Shown here piece by piece: positions 1 to 7,619 of a stretch of 35,593 bases of DNA. Below the pieces are notes generated by a model. That model saw only the letters and a list, made by a program, of their open reading frames with translations. It did no database searches and had not been told where the DNA came from. This DNA is from Alphaproteobacteria bacterium (GTDB taxonomy: Bacteria; Pseudomonadota; Alphaproteobacteria; ATCC43930; CGMCC-115725). Position 1 is the stretch's first letter. Each line of letters starts with the position of its first letter. The translations under genes and the position numbers were made by a program. Location of the stretch: the NCBI GenBank assembly GCA_018971215.1, contig JAGXBG010000004.1:1-35593 (forward strand). Direction: 5' to 3'.

Positions 1-1
1 C

Positions 2-1021
2 GGCGCGGTGCTGCTCGACAAGAACGGCGACGCACGCATCCCGCCGGCGTCGATGAGCAAGCTGATGACCGAGTACATCGTCTTCTCGTACCTGAAGCAG
101 GGGCGGGCGACGCTCAACGACATGCTGCCGGTCAGCGAGAACGCATGGCGCACGCAGGGCTCGAAGATGTTCGTGCCGCTGGGCGGCAAGGTCCGGCTCG
201 AGGATCTCCTGCAAGGCATGATCGTCCAGTCGGGCAACGACGCCTGCATCGTGCTCGCCGAGGGCCTTGCCGGCAGCACCGATGCGTTCGTCAAGCTGAT
301 GAACGACAAGGCGAAGGAACTCGGCCTGACCGGCAGCCACTTCGCCAACGTCGACGGCTTGCCCGATCCCGACGAATACATGACGGCGCACGATCTGGCG
401 ATCCTGGCGCGCCATTTGATCACCGACTTTCCCGAGTACTACCATTACGATGCCGAGAAGCAATTCACCTTCAACGGCATCAAGCAGGGCAACCGCAATC
501 CGCTGCTCTACACCGACAGCACCGTCGACGGGCTCAAGACCGGTCACACCGACGAAGCCGGCTATTGCCTGACCGCGTCGGCGCTGCGCAACGGCCGCCG
601 CGTCATCGAAGTGCTGGCCGGAATGAATACGATGCAGGACCGCGCCAATCAGGGTCGCACGGTGCTCGATTGGGCCTTCCGCGAATTCGACGATTACACG
701 ATCGCCAAAGCGGGAACGGTGATCGATCGGGCGCCGGTCTGGTTGGGTCAGGCCGGCCAGGTGCCCGTCGCTGTGGCGCACGACGTCGTCGTCACGCTGC
801 CGCGCGGCGATCGCACGGCGATGAAGGTCGCCGCGGTCTACGACGGGCCGGTGCCGGCGCCGGTGACCGCCGGGCAGACGGTCGGCAAGCTGACGATTGC
901 GGCGCCGGATGCGCAACCCATCGAGGTGCCGCTGGTGGCGACCCAGGCGGTGCCGCCGCTCGGTATTTTCGGCCGCATGGCGTTCAACGCGGCTTATCTG
1001 CTGTTCGGACGGCACAACTGA
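2..1021 (+). CDS. dacC: D-alanyl-D-alanine carboxypeptidase (PBP5/6 family, S11), 5' truncated
   Basis: This penicillin-binding protein removes the terminal D-Ala from peptidoglycan pentapeptides in the periplasm. The window opens inside the gene, so the signal peptide and N-terminus are missing. All three active-site motifs are visible: SMSK around residues 17-20 of the fragment (nucleophile Ser and Lys), SGN near residue 77 and KTG near residue 179. The C-terminal part has the small beta-rich domain and a hydrophobic/amphipathic tail (MAFNAAYLLFGR) typical of the membrane anchor of this family. The stop codon overlaps the proposed start of tmk, so the two are probably translationally coupled in a dacC-tmk-holB-metG-tatD operon. 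Whether it is dacA, dacC or dacD by name cannot be decided from the fragment. Confidence 0.93.
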   Translation, partial: GAVLLDKNGDARIPPASMSKLMTEYIVFSYLKQGRATLNDMLPVSENAWRTQGSKMFVPLGGKVRLEDLLQGMIVQSGNDACIVLAEGLAGSTDAFVKLMNDKAKELGLTGSHFANVDGLPDPDEYMTAHDLAILARHLITDFPEYYHYDAEKQFTFNGIKQGNRNPLLYTDSTVDGLKTGHTDEAGYCLTASALRNGRRVIEVLAGMNTMQDRANQGRTVLDWAFREFDDYTIAKAGTVIDRAPVWLGQAGQVPVAVAHDVVVTLPRGDRTAMKVAAVYDGPVPAPVTAGQTVGKLTIAAPDAQPIEVPLVATQAVPPLGIFGRMAFNAAYLLFGRHN

Positions 1022-1659
1022 CTTCTGACGCACCCGCACGCGGACGCTTCATCACGCTCGAGGGCGGCGAGGGCGCCGGCAAATCGACTCAGGCGCGGCT
1101 TCTGGTCGAGGCGCTTAAACGTGCCGGTATCGACGCGGTGGAAACGCGCGAACCCGGCGGCTCGCCCGGTGCCGAAGCGATCCGCAAGCTGCTGTTGGCC
1201 GGCGGCCCGGAGGCGTGGGACGCCCAGACCGAGGCGCTGCTGATGGTGGCGGCGCGCCGCGACCATCTGGTGCACACGATCCGGCCGGCGCTCGCCGTCG
1301 GCCGCTGGGTGGTTTCGGACCGGTATGCCGATTCAACCTTGGCGTATCAGGGTTACGGCCGCGGCCTGGCACCCGCCGCGTTGCGCGAGTTGCACCGCTT
1401 CATCTGCGAGGATCTCCGCCATCCCGACCTGACGCTGATTCTCGATCTGCCGGTCGAGATCGGCCTCCAACGGGCACGCGACCGCAATCGCTTCGAGCAA
1501 ATGGGACTGGAATTCCACCGGCGCATTCGCGACGGCTTCCTGGCGATTGCGCGCGAAGCGTCGGACCGTTGCGTGGTGATCGACGCCAGCGGTGACGTCG
1601 AGTCGGTCCGCCGGGCGCTGGCGGCGGCGGTGCGCGAACGGCTGGGCGTTGCGCTATGA
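1018..1659 (+). CDS. tmk: Thymidylate kinase with a probable CTG start
   Basis: The enzyme phosphorylates dTMP to dTDP with ATP. With the start chosen here it is 213 residues, the usual length. The P-loop GGEGAGKST lies at residues 16-24, followed by the TREPGGSPGAEAIR motif and the SDRYADSTLAYQGYGRGL dTMP-binding/LID region. The frame has no ATG, GTG or TTG between far inside dacC and the conserved FITLEGGEG block. The CTG at 1018-1020, which overlaps the dacC stop as CTGA, is the only start giving a normal N-terminus. A weak purine-rich stretch (GGACGG) lies just upstream. The identity of the enzyme is secure; the start codon is inference from position and frame. Confidence 0.93.
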   Translation: MTSDAPARGRFITLEGGEGAGKSTQARLLVEALKRAGIDAVETREPGGSPGAEAIRKLLLAGGPEAWDAQTEALLMVAARRDHLVHTIRPALAVGRWVVSDRYADSTLAYQGYGRGLAPAALRELHRFICEDLRHPDLTLILDLPVEIGLQRARDRNRFEQMGLEFHRRIRDGFLAIAREASDRCVVIDASGDVESVRRALAAAVRERLGVAL

Positions 1660-1666
1660 TGGCCGC

Positions 1667-2788
1667 ATGAGCGACGACGATTTCAACGCCCCGGAGGATG
1701 AAGCCGCTGACGACGGCACAGCGATCCTGCCGTCGCCCCGCGAGAATGGCGAATTGGTCGGCCACGCCGCGGCCGAAGCGGCGTTTCTCGGCGCCTACAA
1801 CGCCAAGCGCCTGCCGCATGCCTGGCTGCTGGCGGGACCGGCCGGCATCGGCAAGGCGACCTTCGCCTATTGCGCGGCGCGGTTTCTGCTGGCGCAGCCG
1901 GAGGCGAGCGGGGGCCTTTTCGGCGATGCGGCGCCGCCTACGGCGCTGGCGATCCCGCCCGAGCATCCGGTGTTCCGGCTGGTCGCGTCCGGCGCCCATC
2001 CCGACCTACTGGTGGTCGAGCGCGCCTGGGACGAGAAGCGCAAGCGCCTGCGTAGCGAGATCGTCGTCGACGACGCGCGCGCCATCGCCGCGTTTCTCCA
2101 CCTGACGCCATCGCAGGGCGCCTGGCGGGTTGTGATTGTCGACGGTGCCGACGAGATGAATCGTAATGCAGCCAATGCATTGCTCAAGGTTCTTGAAGAG
2201 CCGCCAAAGCGCGCGGTGCTGTTTCTGACCAGCGAAAGTCCCGGTCGGTTATTGCCAACGATTCGCTCGCGTTGCCGCATGCTGCATATGAATACCTTGC
2301 CACAAGAGTCTGTTCTTACAGCAATTCAGCGATTTATGCCGGAACTGGACGGCGACGACGCGGCCGCGCTGGCCCAACTGGCCGGCGGCTCGATCGGCCG
2401 GGCCCTGACGCTGGGGGCGCAGGATGGCCTCGTCGTGCAGCGTGGCCTCTTCGGCCTGCTGGGCGGCCTGCCCAAGCTGCCAGGCGAATCGCTGCATGCC
2501 TTTGCCGAAACGTTGGTGCGCGGCGAGGCCGCCGGTTTCGGTTTGCTGACCGATCTGCTGCCACGCGCGGTGGCGGCGACCGCCATGCTGGCGTTGGGCC
2601 GCGAGCCGGCCGCTTCGCCGGCTGAGCGCGCTATCTTGGCGCGGCTTGCTGCGCGGCGCAGCGCGGCGCAATGGGCCGAATTGTGGCGCCGTCTCGGCCA
2701 GCTGTTCGGCGCCGCCGAAGGCGTCGAACTCGACAAGCGGGCAGTGGTGCTCGACGCCTTCTTCGCGCTTGCCGACGCGGCGCGCTGA
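1667..2788 (+). CDS. holB: DNA polymerase III delta' subunit
   Basis: This is the clamp-loader delta' subunit, which works with delta and tau/gamma to load the sliding clamp. The protein has 373 residues. An AAA+ module begins near residue 25: a degenerate Walker A (GPAGIGKAT, about 57-65), the conserved VDGADEMNRNAANALLKVLEEPP region around 160-185 and the LPTIRSRCR sensor I/SRC motif. The ATG at 1667 sits 7 bases after the tmk stop and gives a normal N-terminus; a longer reading into tmk would be an artefact. A patch inside the gene (about 2155-2340) is visibly poorer in GC and uses rarer codons than the rest. Confidence 0.94.
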   Translation: MSDDDFNAPEDEAADDGTAILPSPRENGELVGHAAAEAAFLGAYNAKRLPHAWLLAGPAGIGKATFAYCAARFLLAQPEASGGLFGDAAPPTALAIPPEHPVFRLVASGAHPDLLVVERAWDEKRKRLRSEIVVDDARAIAAFLHLTPSQGAWRVVIVDGADEMNRNAANALLKVLEEPPKRAVLFLTSESPGRLLPTIRSRCRMLHMNTLPQESVLTAIQRFMPELDGDDAAALAQLAGGSIGRALTLGAQDGLVVQRGLFGLLGGLPKLPGESLHAFAETLVRGEAAGFGLLTDLLPRAVAATAMLALGREPAASPAERAILARLAARRSAAQWAELWRRLGQLFGAAEGVELDKRAVVLDAFFALADAAR

Positions 2789-2810
2789 GGTTCATTAGAG
2801 GATTACAACC

Positions 2811-4397
2811 ATGTCCGGCGGCAAGTTCTATCTCACGACGCCGATCTATTACGTCAACGATTCGCCGCATCTCGGCCACGCCTATACCTCCGTCGCGTGC
2901 GACACGCTGGCGCGGTTCAAACGGCTCGACGGCGAGCGCGTGCTGTTCCTCACCGGCACCGACGAGCACGGCCAGAAGGTGGCGAAATCGGCGCGCGACG
3001 CCGGCGTCGAACCGCAAGCGTTCTGCGACCGCGTGTCCGAGAATTTCCGCGCCATGACCAAGCTGATGAACATCTCGAACGACCAGTTCATCCGCACCAC
3101 CGAGCCGCGCCACATCGCCGCGAGCCAGGCGATCTGGCAGGCGATCGCCAAGAGCAAGTCGCCTAAGGGCCGCGACAATCTCTATCTCGGCAAATATTCC
3201 GGCTGGTACGCGGTGCGCGACGAGGCGTTCTACGGTGAGGACGAACTCACGAAAGGACCGGATGGGAAGTTCCGTGCGCCATCGGGTGCCGAGGTCGAAT
3301 GGGTCGAGGAGCCGAGCTATTTCTTCCGCCTGTCCGATTGGCAGGACTGGCTGCTCGACCATTACGCGCGCCATCCCGATTTCATCGGTCCGGCTTCGCG
3401 GCGCAACGAAGTGACGAGCTTCGTCAAAGGCGGCCTGACCGATCTTTCGGTGTCGCGTACCAGTTTCGCCTGGGGTGTTCCGGTGCCGGGCGACGAAAAA
3501 CACGTGATGTATGTCTGGCTCGACGCGCTGACTAATTATCTGACCGCCGTCGGCTATCCCGATACCGCAGGCGCCGACTTCAAGACCTTCTGGCCGGCCG
3601 ACATCCATGTTGTCGGCAAGGACATCGTGCGTTTCCACTGCGTCTACTGGCCCGCGTTCCTCGCGGCCGCCGGACTCGCTTTGCCTGAGCGCGTCTTCGC
3701 GCATGGTTGGTGGACGGTCGAAGGCCAGAAGATGTCCAAGTCGCTTGGCAATTTCATCGCCCCGCAGCAGCTCGTCGATCAGTACGGCGTCGACGCGGTG
3801 CGCTACTTCATGCTGCGCGATTTGCCCTTCGGCGCCGACGGGGATTTTTCGCATCGCGCGGTCGTCGGTCGCATCAACGGCGACCTCGCCAACGATTTCG
3901 GCAATTTGGCGCAGCGCGTGTTGTCGATGATCCAGAGCTATTGCGGCGGCAAGCTGCCGGCCGGCGCGGAGGCGACGACCGCCGACCAGCGCCGCGCCGA
4001 CGGCGAATTGATCGGCAAGGTCGCCGGTCTCCGTCACGCCGTCGCCGCCGAAATCGACAAGCAAGCGCTGCATCTGGCGCTCGAACGGATCTGGGAGATC
4101 GTCGCCATGGCCAACCGCTACGTCGACGAGCAGGCGCCGTGGAAGCTGAAGAAGACCGATCCGGTTCGGCTGGGTCAGGTGCTTTACGTCCTTGCCGAGA
4201 CCATCCGCCATCTCGCGATCTTGGCGCAGCCCTTCGTGCCGCAGGCGGCGGCGAAACTGCTCGACCAACTCGCGGTGCCAGACGATTTCACGCACCGCTG
4301 CTTCAATGCGCTCGAGGCCCATCCGCTTGCGGCAGGAGCGCAGTTGCCGAAGCCGGCAGGAATTTTCCCGCGCTATGTCGAGGCGGCGGCGTCATGA
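2811..4397 (+). CDS. metG: Methionyl-tRNA synthetase
   Basis: This class I synthetase charges initiator and elongator tRNA-Met. It has 528 residues, with the HIGH-type motif HLGH at 20-23, the KMSKS loop at 307-311 (KMSKSLGN) and the all-alpha anticodon-binding domain behind it. In the connective-peptide region the knuckle cysteines are not obvious, and there is no C-terminal EMAPII-like tRNA-binding domain, so it is a short-form enzyme. A good Shine-Dalgarno sequence (TAGAGGA) precedes the ATG. Its stop codon overlaps an ATG as ATGA, where a degraded TPR gene follows. It belongs to the same housekeeping operon as holB. Confidence 0.96.
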   Translation: MSGGKFYLTTPIYYVNDSPHLGHAYTSVACDTLARFKRLDGERVLFLTGTDEHGQKVAKSARDAGVEPQAFCDRVSENFRAMTKLMNISNDQFIRTTEPRHIAASQAIWQAIAKSKSPKGRDNLYLGKYSGWYAVRDEAFYGEDELTKGPDGKFRAPSGAEVEWVEEPSYFFRLSDWQDWLLDHYARHPDFIGPASRRNEVTSFVKGGLTDLSVSRTSFAWGVPVPGDEKHVMYVWLDALTNYLTAVGYPDTAGADFKTFWPADIHVVGKDIVRFHCVYWPAFLAAAGLALPERVFAHGWWTVEGQKMSKSLGNFIAPQQLVDQYGVDAVRYFMLRDLPFGADGDFSHRAVVGRINGDLANDFGNLAQRVLSMIQSYCGGKLPAGAEATTADQRRADGELIGKVAGLRHAVAAEIDKQALHLALERIWEIVAMANRYVDEQAPWKLKKTDPVRLGQVLYVLAETIRHLAILAQPFVPQAAAKLLDQLAVPDDFTHRCFNALEAHPLAAGAQLPKPAGIFPRYVEAAAS

Positions 4398-4582
4398 CGC
4401 GCGTGCTCATCGTTGCTGCGCTGTTGCTCGCCATCGCGTCGCCGCTTATAACAAGCGGGGCACGGCCTACTATCACAACAGCGACTACCCGCAGGCGCTC
4501 GCGGACTACAGCGCGGCGATCAAGCTCAGTCCGCAATAAGGCCAACGACGATCTCAATACCGCCGATCAGCTGGCGCATTGA
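4394..4582 (+). pseudogene. Remnant of a secreted TPR-repeat protein
   Basis: The ATG overlaps the metG stop (ATGA) and encodes a signal-peptide-like start (MTRVLIVAALLLAIAS). The following sequence makes sense only in another frame: from about 4440 to 4539 the neighbouring frame reads AYNKRGTAYYHNSDYPQALA and on to SAAIKLSPQ, a clear tetratricopeptide repeat that stops at TAA 4537-4539. The first frame then resumes with KANDDLNTADQLAH and a stop. I read this as a small exported TPR protein that lost pieces, leaving two frame breaks. The uninterrupted 62-codon reading in the first frame is rich in Arg, Ser and Thr in the middle and does not look like a real protein. A genuine short gene is possible but less likely. 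Confidence 0.55.
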
Positions 4583-4638
4583 GGCCTGGCCAGCGAACCC
4601 GGCTCGCCCGGCGGCGGGAAACGTGCCATGATGACGGC

Positions 4639-4872
4639 ATGGATCGGCACCTGACCTTGTGGGAGCGTCGGCGCAACGAGCGCGACGACGAAGAGCGTTT
4701 CACCACCAGCCTCGCGGCCTTCGCCGTCACCCTGCTGATCGGCGTCATTGGTTTTTATGTGCTGGAAGGCTTGGCCCAGACCGCGAAGCTCGAGGATTGC
4801 CTGCTGCAAGGCCGCCTCAACTGCGAGCGGATCGACATCAGCTCGCTGCGCAGTCCGCCGTTCCTGCAATAG
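4639..4872 (+). CDS. Small single-pass membrane protein of unknown function
   Basis: The protein has 77 residues. A charged N-terminus (MDRHLTLWERRRNERDDEER) is followed by one hydrophobic segment (about 26-45, AAFAVTLLIGVIGFYVLEGL) and a short C-terminus with a CLLQGRLNC motif, two cysteines six residues apart. I recall similar tiny proteins with a DCL-x-GRxNC signature in other alphaproteobacteria, but no function is assigned. The positive residues before the membrane segment suggest that the N-terminus is cytoplasmic and the Cys pair periplasmic. The start at 4639 is preferred because the longer reading adds an unsupported, Arg-rich N-terminus. Confidence 0.7.
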   Translation: MDRHLTLWERRRNERDDEERFTTSLAAFAVTLLIGVIGFYVLEGLAQTAKLEDCLLQGRLNCERIDISSLRSPPFLQ

Positions 4873-4938
4873 CCGTTTACTGCCTGCTCACCGTTCGCTG
4901 CGCTTGACGCGCCACCGACGGCAGGCTTTCTATCCGCG

Positions 4939-5727
4939 ATGCTCGTCGACAGTCATTGCCATCTCGATTTTGCGCAGCCCGAAGAGCGCGATAGCATCGT
5001 CGCGCGCGCGCGGCGCGCCGGCGTCGCAACGCTGCTCACCATCTCGACCAAGCTGAGCGAATTTCCGGCAGTGCGTGCGATCGCCGAAAGCGATCCCGAC
5101 ATCTGGTGCTCGGTCGGCATCCATCCGCATGAAGCGGCGACGGAGGAGGGCGGCGACGTCGACAACCTGGCGGCGTACGCCCGCCATCCCAAGGTGATCG
5201 GGGTCGGCGAAAGCGGCCTCGATTTCCATTACGACCACAGCCCGCGCGCCGCCCAGATCGCCGCCTTTCGTCACCATGCACGCGCGGCGCACGCCGCCAG
5301 CGTGCCGTTGATCGTGCATTCGCGCGGCGCCGATGCCGAAACGGTCGCGGTGCTCGAGGAAGAGGGCGTGTCGTCGGGCGTCATCCACTGCTTTTCGACC
5401 GGACGGCTGCTCGCCGAACGCGCCCTCGCGCTCGGACTCTACATATCGCTGTCCGGCATCGTCACCTTCAAGAATGCCGACGAGCTGCGCGGTATCGTGC
5501 GCGACCTGCCGTTCGACCGGCTGCTGGTTGAAACCGACGCGCCTTATCTCGCGCCGGTGCCGTTGCGCGGCAAGGCGAACGAGCCCGCGTTCATCGTCCA
5601 CACGGCGAATTTCATCGCCGCGCTCAAAGGCGTGGCGCCCGATGAATTCGCGCGGCGGACAAGCGAGAATTTCTTCCGCTTGTTCGCCAAAGCGAAACCG
5701 CCCGCGGCGTCGCGGCCGGCCGTTTGA
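4939..5727 (+). CDS. tatD: TatD-family metal-dependent DNase
   Basis: The protein has 262 residues and a TIM-barrel fold. Metal ligands are visible as HCH in MLVDSHCHLDFA (residues 6-8), the GESGLDFHYD block near 93-102, the HSRGA histidine and the late ETDAPYLAP motif carrying the catalytic Asp. The family acts as a 3'-5' exonuclease or quality-control nuclease on DNA and RNA. It follows metG in the usual alphaproteobacterial order and is directly followed by the metallo-beta-lactamase-fold gene, a conserved pairing. Confidence 0.93.
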   Translation: MLVDSHCHLDFAQPEERDSIVARARRAGVATLLTISTKLSEFPAVRAIAESDPDIWCSVGIHPHEAATEEGGDVDNLAAYARHPKVIGVGESGLDFHYDHSPRAAQIAAFRHHARAAHAASVPLIVHSRGADAETVAVLEEEGVSSGVIHCFSTGRLLAERALALGLYISLSGIVTFKNADELRGIVRDLPFDRLLVETDAPYLAPVPLRGKANEPAFIVHTANFIAALKGVAPDEFARRTSENFFRLFAKAKPPAASRPAV

Positions 5728-5740
5728 CGGACCGTCAATC

Positions 5741-6511
5741 GTGAAAGTTACGATATTGGGTTGCGGCCCGTCCTGGGGCGTGCCGCGGATCGGCGGCGAC
5801 TGGGGCGCGTGCGATCCGGCCAATCCGAAAAACCGCCGCCGGCGCGTGTCGATCTTGGTCGAAGACGGCGGCAAGACGATCCTGGTCGACACCTCGCCGG
5901 ATCTGCGCGAGCAATTGCTGGACGCCGGCGCCGGACGCATCGACGCCGTGCTGTTCACTCACGCTCATGCCGACCATCTGCACGGCATCGACGATCTGCG
6001 CGGCGTCAACCGCATCCTCAAGGCGGCTATTCCGACCTACGCCACGCCGGCGACGTTGGCCGAGATCGAACGCCGCTTCGCCTACGTGTTCACGCCGCTC
6101 AGGCCCGGTCGCGAGGGCCATTACTACAAGCCGGTGCTGGAACGCCGTCCGGTCGAGGGACCGTTCATCGCCGCCGGCATCGCGGTCACGCCATTCACCC
6201 AGGATCACGGCTTCTCGCAGACGCTGGGATTCCGGTTTGGCCGGTTCGCGTATTCGACCGACGTAATCGCGCTGGATGAGGCGGCGTTCCGAACGTTGCA
6301 AGGGATCGACACCTGGCTGGTCGATTGCATCCGGCCGGAACCGCACGTCACGCACAGCCACGTCGACCGCACGCTGGCCTGGATCGACCGGGTGAGGCCC
6401 CGGCGCGCGGTGCTGACGCACATGGATGAGTCGCTCGACTATGAAACGTTGCGCCGGACGCTGCCGTCCGGCGTTGAGCCCGGTTATGACGGTATGGTCA
6501 TCGAGGTTTAG
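5741..6511 (+). CDS. Metallo-beta-lactamase-fold hydrolase (PhnP/RNase Z-like)
   Basis: The protein has 256 residues from a GTG start 13 bases after tatD. It shows the N-terminal GCGPSWGVPRIGGDWGACD block, the metal motif HAHADHLHGIDDLR (about 71-84), DHGFSQTLGFRFG further on and a final H-x-DESLDY segment. This pattern matches the PhnP-like branch of the superfamily, which includes cyclic phosphodiesterases. In this genomic position (after tatD) the substrate is not known, so no symbol is given. The GTG reading is preferred because the longer frame runs back into tatD. Confidence 0.88.
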   Translation: MKVTILGCGPSWGVPRIGGDWGACDPANPKNRRRRVSILVEDGGKTILVDTSPDLREQLLDAGAGRIDAVLFTHAHADHLHGIDDLRGVNRILKAAIPTYATPATLAEIERRFAYVFTPLRPGREGHYYKPVLERRPVEGPFIAAGIAVTPFTQDHGFSQTLGFRFGRFAYSTDVIALDEAAFRTLQGIDTWLVDCIRPEPHVTHSHVDRTLAWIDRVRPRRAVLTHMDESLDYETLRRTLPSGVEPGYDGMVIEV

Positions 6512-6555
6512 GCGCGCCTCGGGTCTAAGCGCCTGTCCTGAAAAGCGAACTCATA

Positions 6556-6583
6556 ATTTCCCATAATATACATTATGCGATAT
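6556..6583 (-). other. dif: Candidate dif site (XerC/XerD chromosome dimer resolution)
   Basis: Read on the minus strand, this 28-base segment contains CGCATAATGTATATTATG, identical to the central 18 bases of the Escherichia coli dif site as I remember it, and ends with GGAAAT where E. coli has TTAAAT. Overall 22 of 28 positions agree by my count. It has the expected design: two imperfect inverted 11-base arms with a CATAA/TTATG core around a 6-base centre. It lies in a non-coding gap between two genes and stands out as AT-rich in GC-rich surroundings. Neighbouring genes converge on it, as expected near a terminus. Confidence 0.85.
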
Positions 6584-6701
6584 TTGTTTTATGGGCATTC
6601 GTCGTCGTTGGCCTACCCGCATATCCGCCGCCGCCGCCATTCCCACCGCACGCGGCGCTCGCGCGCTCGCTACAATGCCCGCCACACCGGAGCCCAACCT
6701 C

Positions 6702-7550
6702 ATGACCGCCAAGAAATCGCCAACTGCACGCCGCAGCAAACGCCGCCGGTCGGCGCACGCGCAGCCGCCGATCGAGCGGCTGCTCGCCGTCATGGCGCGG
6801 CTGCGCGATCCGGACACCGGCTGTCCGTGGGACCGCGAACAGAACTTCGCCACCATCGCGCCCTACACCATCGAGGAAGCTTATGAAGTCGCCGAGGCCG
6901 CTGAGCGCCAGGCCATGCCTGAGCTCAAGGAAGAGCTCGGCGACCTGCTGCTCCAGGTGACGTTCCACGCCCGCATGGCCGAGGAAACCGGCGAATTCGA
7001 CTTCGACGACGTGGCGGCGGGCATCGCCGACAAGATGGTTCGGCGCCATCCGCATGTCTTCGGCACGGCGCGGATCGGCTCGGCGGCAGCCCAGACGGTC
7101 GCCTGGGAGGACCAGAAAGCCCACGAACGACGGACCAAATCAGCCGCCGACGGCCGCCATGCGAGCGCGCTCGACGGCGTCGGCGTGGCCCTACCGGCGC
7201 TGACCCGTGCCGCCAAGCTGCAACGCCGCGCCGCCCGCGTCGGATTCGACTGGCCCGACGTGGCGCCGATCTATGACAAGATCATGGAGGAGATCACAGA
7301 ACTTAAAGCAGAATCCGGCAACAAAAGCCGCAGCGAAGACGAACTTGGCGACCTGCTGTTCGCGGTGGTCAACCTGGCGCGACGGCTCGAGATCGACCCT
7401 GAACGCGCCTTGCGCGGCGCCTGCCGCAAGTTCGAGCGCCGCTTTCGTCGGATCGAAGAGCGACTAGCCGCCCGTGGCATCGATTCGGCTCATGCCGGCC
7501 TTGATACTCTTGAGGCCGAATGGCAGGCAATCAAAGCCGACGAACGCTAG
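6702..7550 (+). CDS. mazG: Nucleoside triphosphate pyrophosphohydrolase
   Basis: This house-cleaning enzyme hydrolyses non-canonical NTPs to NMP and pyrophosphate. The protein has 282 residues and two MazG domains. The first has EEAYEVAEA and EELGDLLLQVTFHARMAEE; the second has EEITELKAE and DELGDLLFAVVNLARRLEID, the E-E-x-x-E and E-x-x-D metal-binding helices. ATG 6702 is preferred because a GGAG sequence lies 9 bases upstream; ATG 6675 and 6591 are less likely, and a start at 6591 would lie almost on dif. In many alphaproteobacteria mazG follows hflX in the same direction, whereas here it is inverted relative to hflX. Confidence 0.93.
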   Translation: MTAKKSPTARRSKRRRSAHAQPPIERLLAVMARLRDPDTGCPWDREQNFATIAPYTIEEAYEVAEAAERQAMPELKEELGDLLLQVTFHARMAEETGEFDFDDVAAGIADKMVRRHPHVFGTARIGSAAAQTVAWEDQKAHERRTKSAADGRHASALDGVGVALPALTRAAKLQRRAARVGFDWPDVAPIYDKIMEEITELKAESGNKSRSEDELGDLLFAVVNLARRLEIDPERALRGACRKFERRFRRIEERLAARGIDSAHAGLDTLEAEWQAIKADER

Positions 7551-7602
7551 ATTCCGATACTAACGCTTTTAGAATCAAATAGTTATTCTGTGAGCCTAAA
7601 GC

Positions 7603-7616
7603 CGGCGTGAACGCCG
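7603..7616. terminator. Weak hairpin between convergent mazG and dehydrogenase genes
   Basis: CGGCG and CGCCG form a 5-base stem around a TGAA loop, directly beyond the stop codons of two convergent genes. There is no clear T-tract on either side, so intrinsic termination is only a possibility. Confidence 0.25.
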
Positions 7617-7619
7617 CGC

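Noticed and set aside
1021-1021. Frameshift fusion of dacC and tmk
   Set aside because: No slippery sequence is visible at the junction, and independent initiation at the overlapping CTG explains the arrangement better.
2631-4322. A 563-codon open frame on the minus strand across metG
   Set aside because: It is antisense to a certain metG, has the Arg/Gly/His-rich composition of shadow frames in GC-rich DNA and shows no domain.
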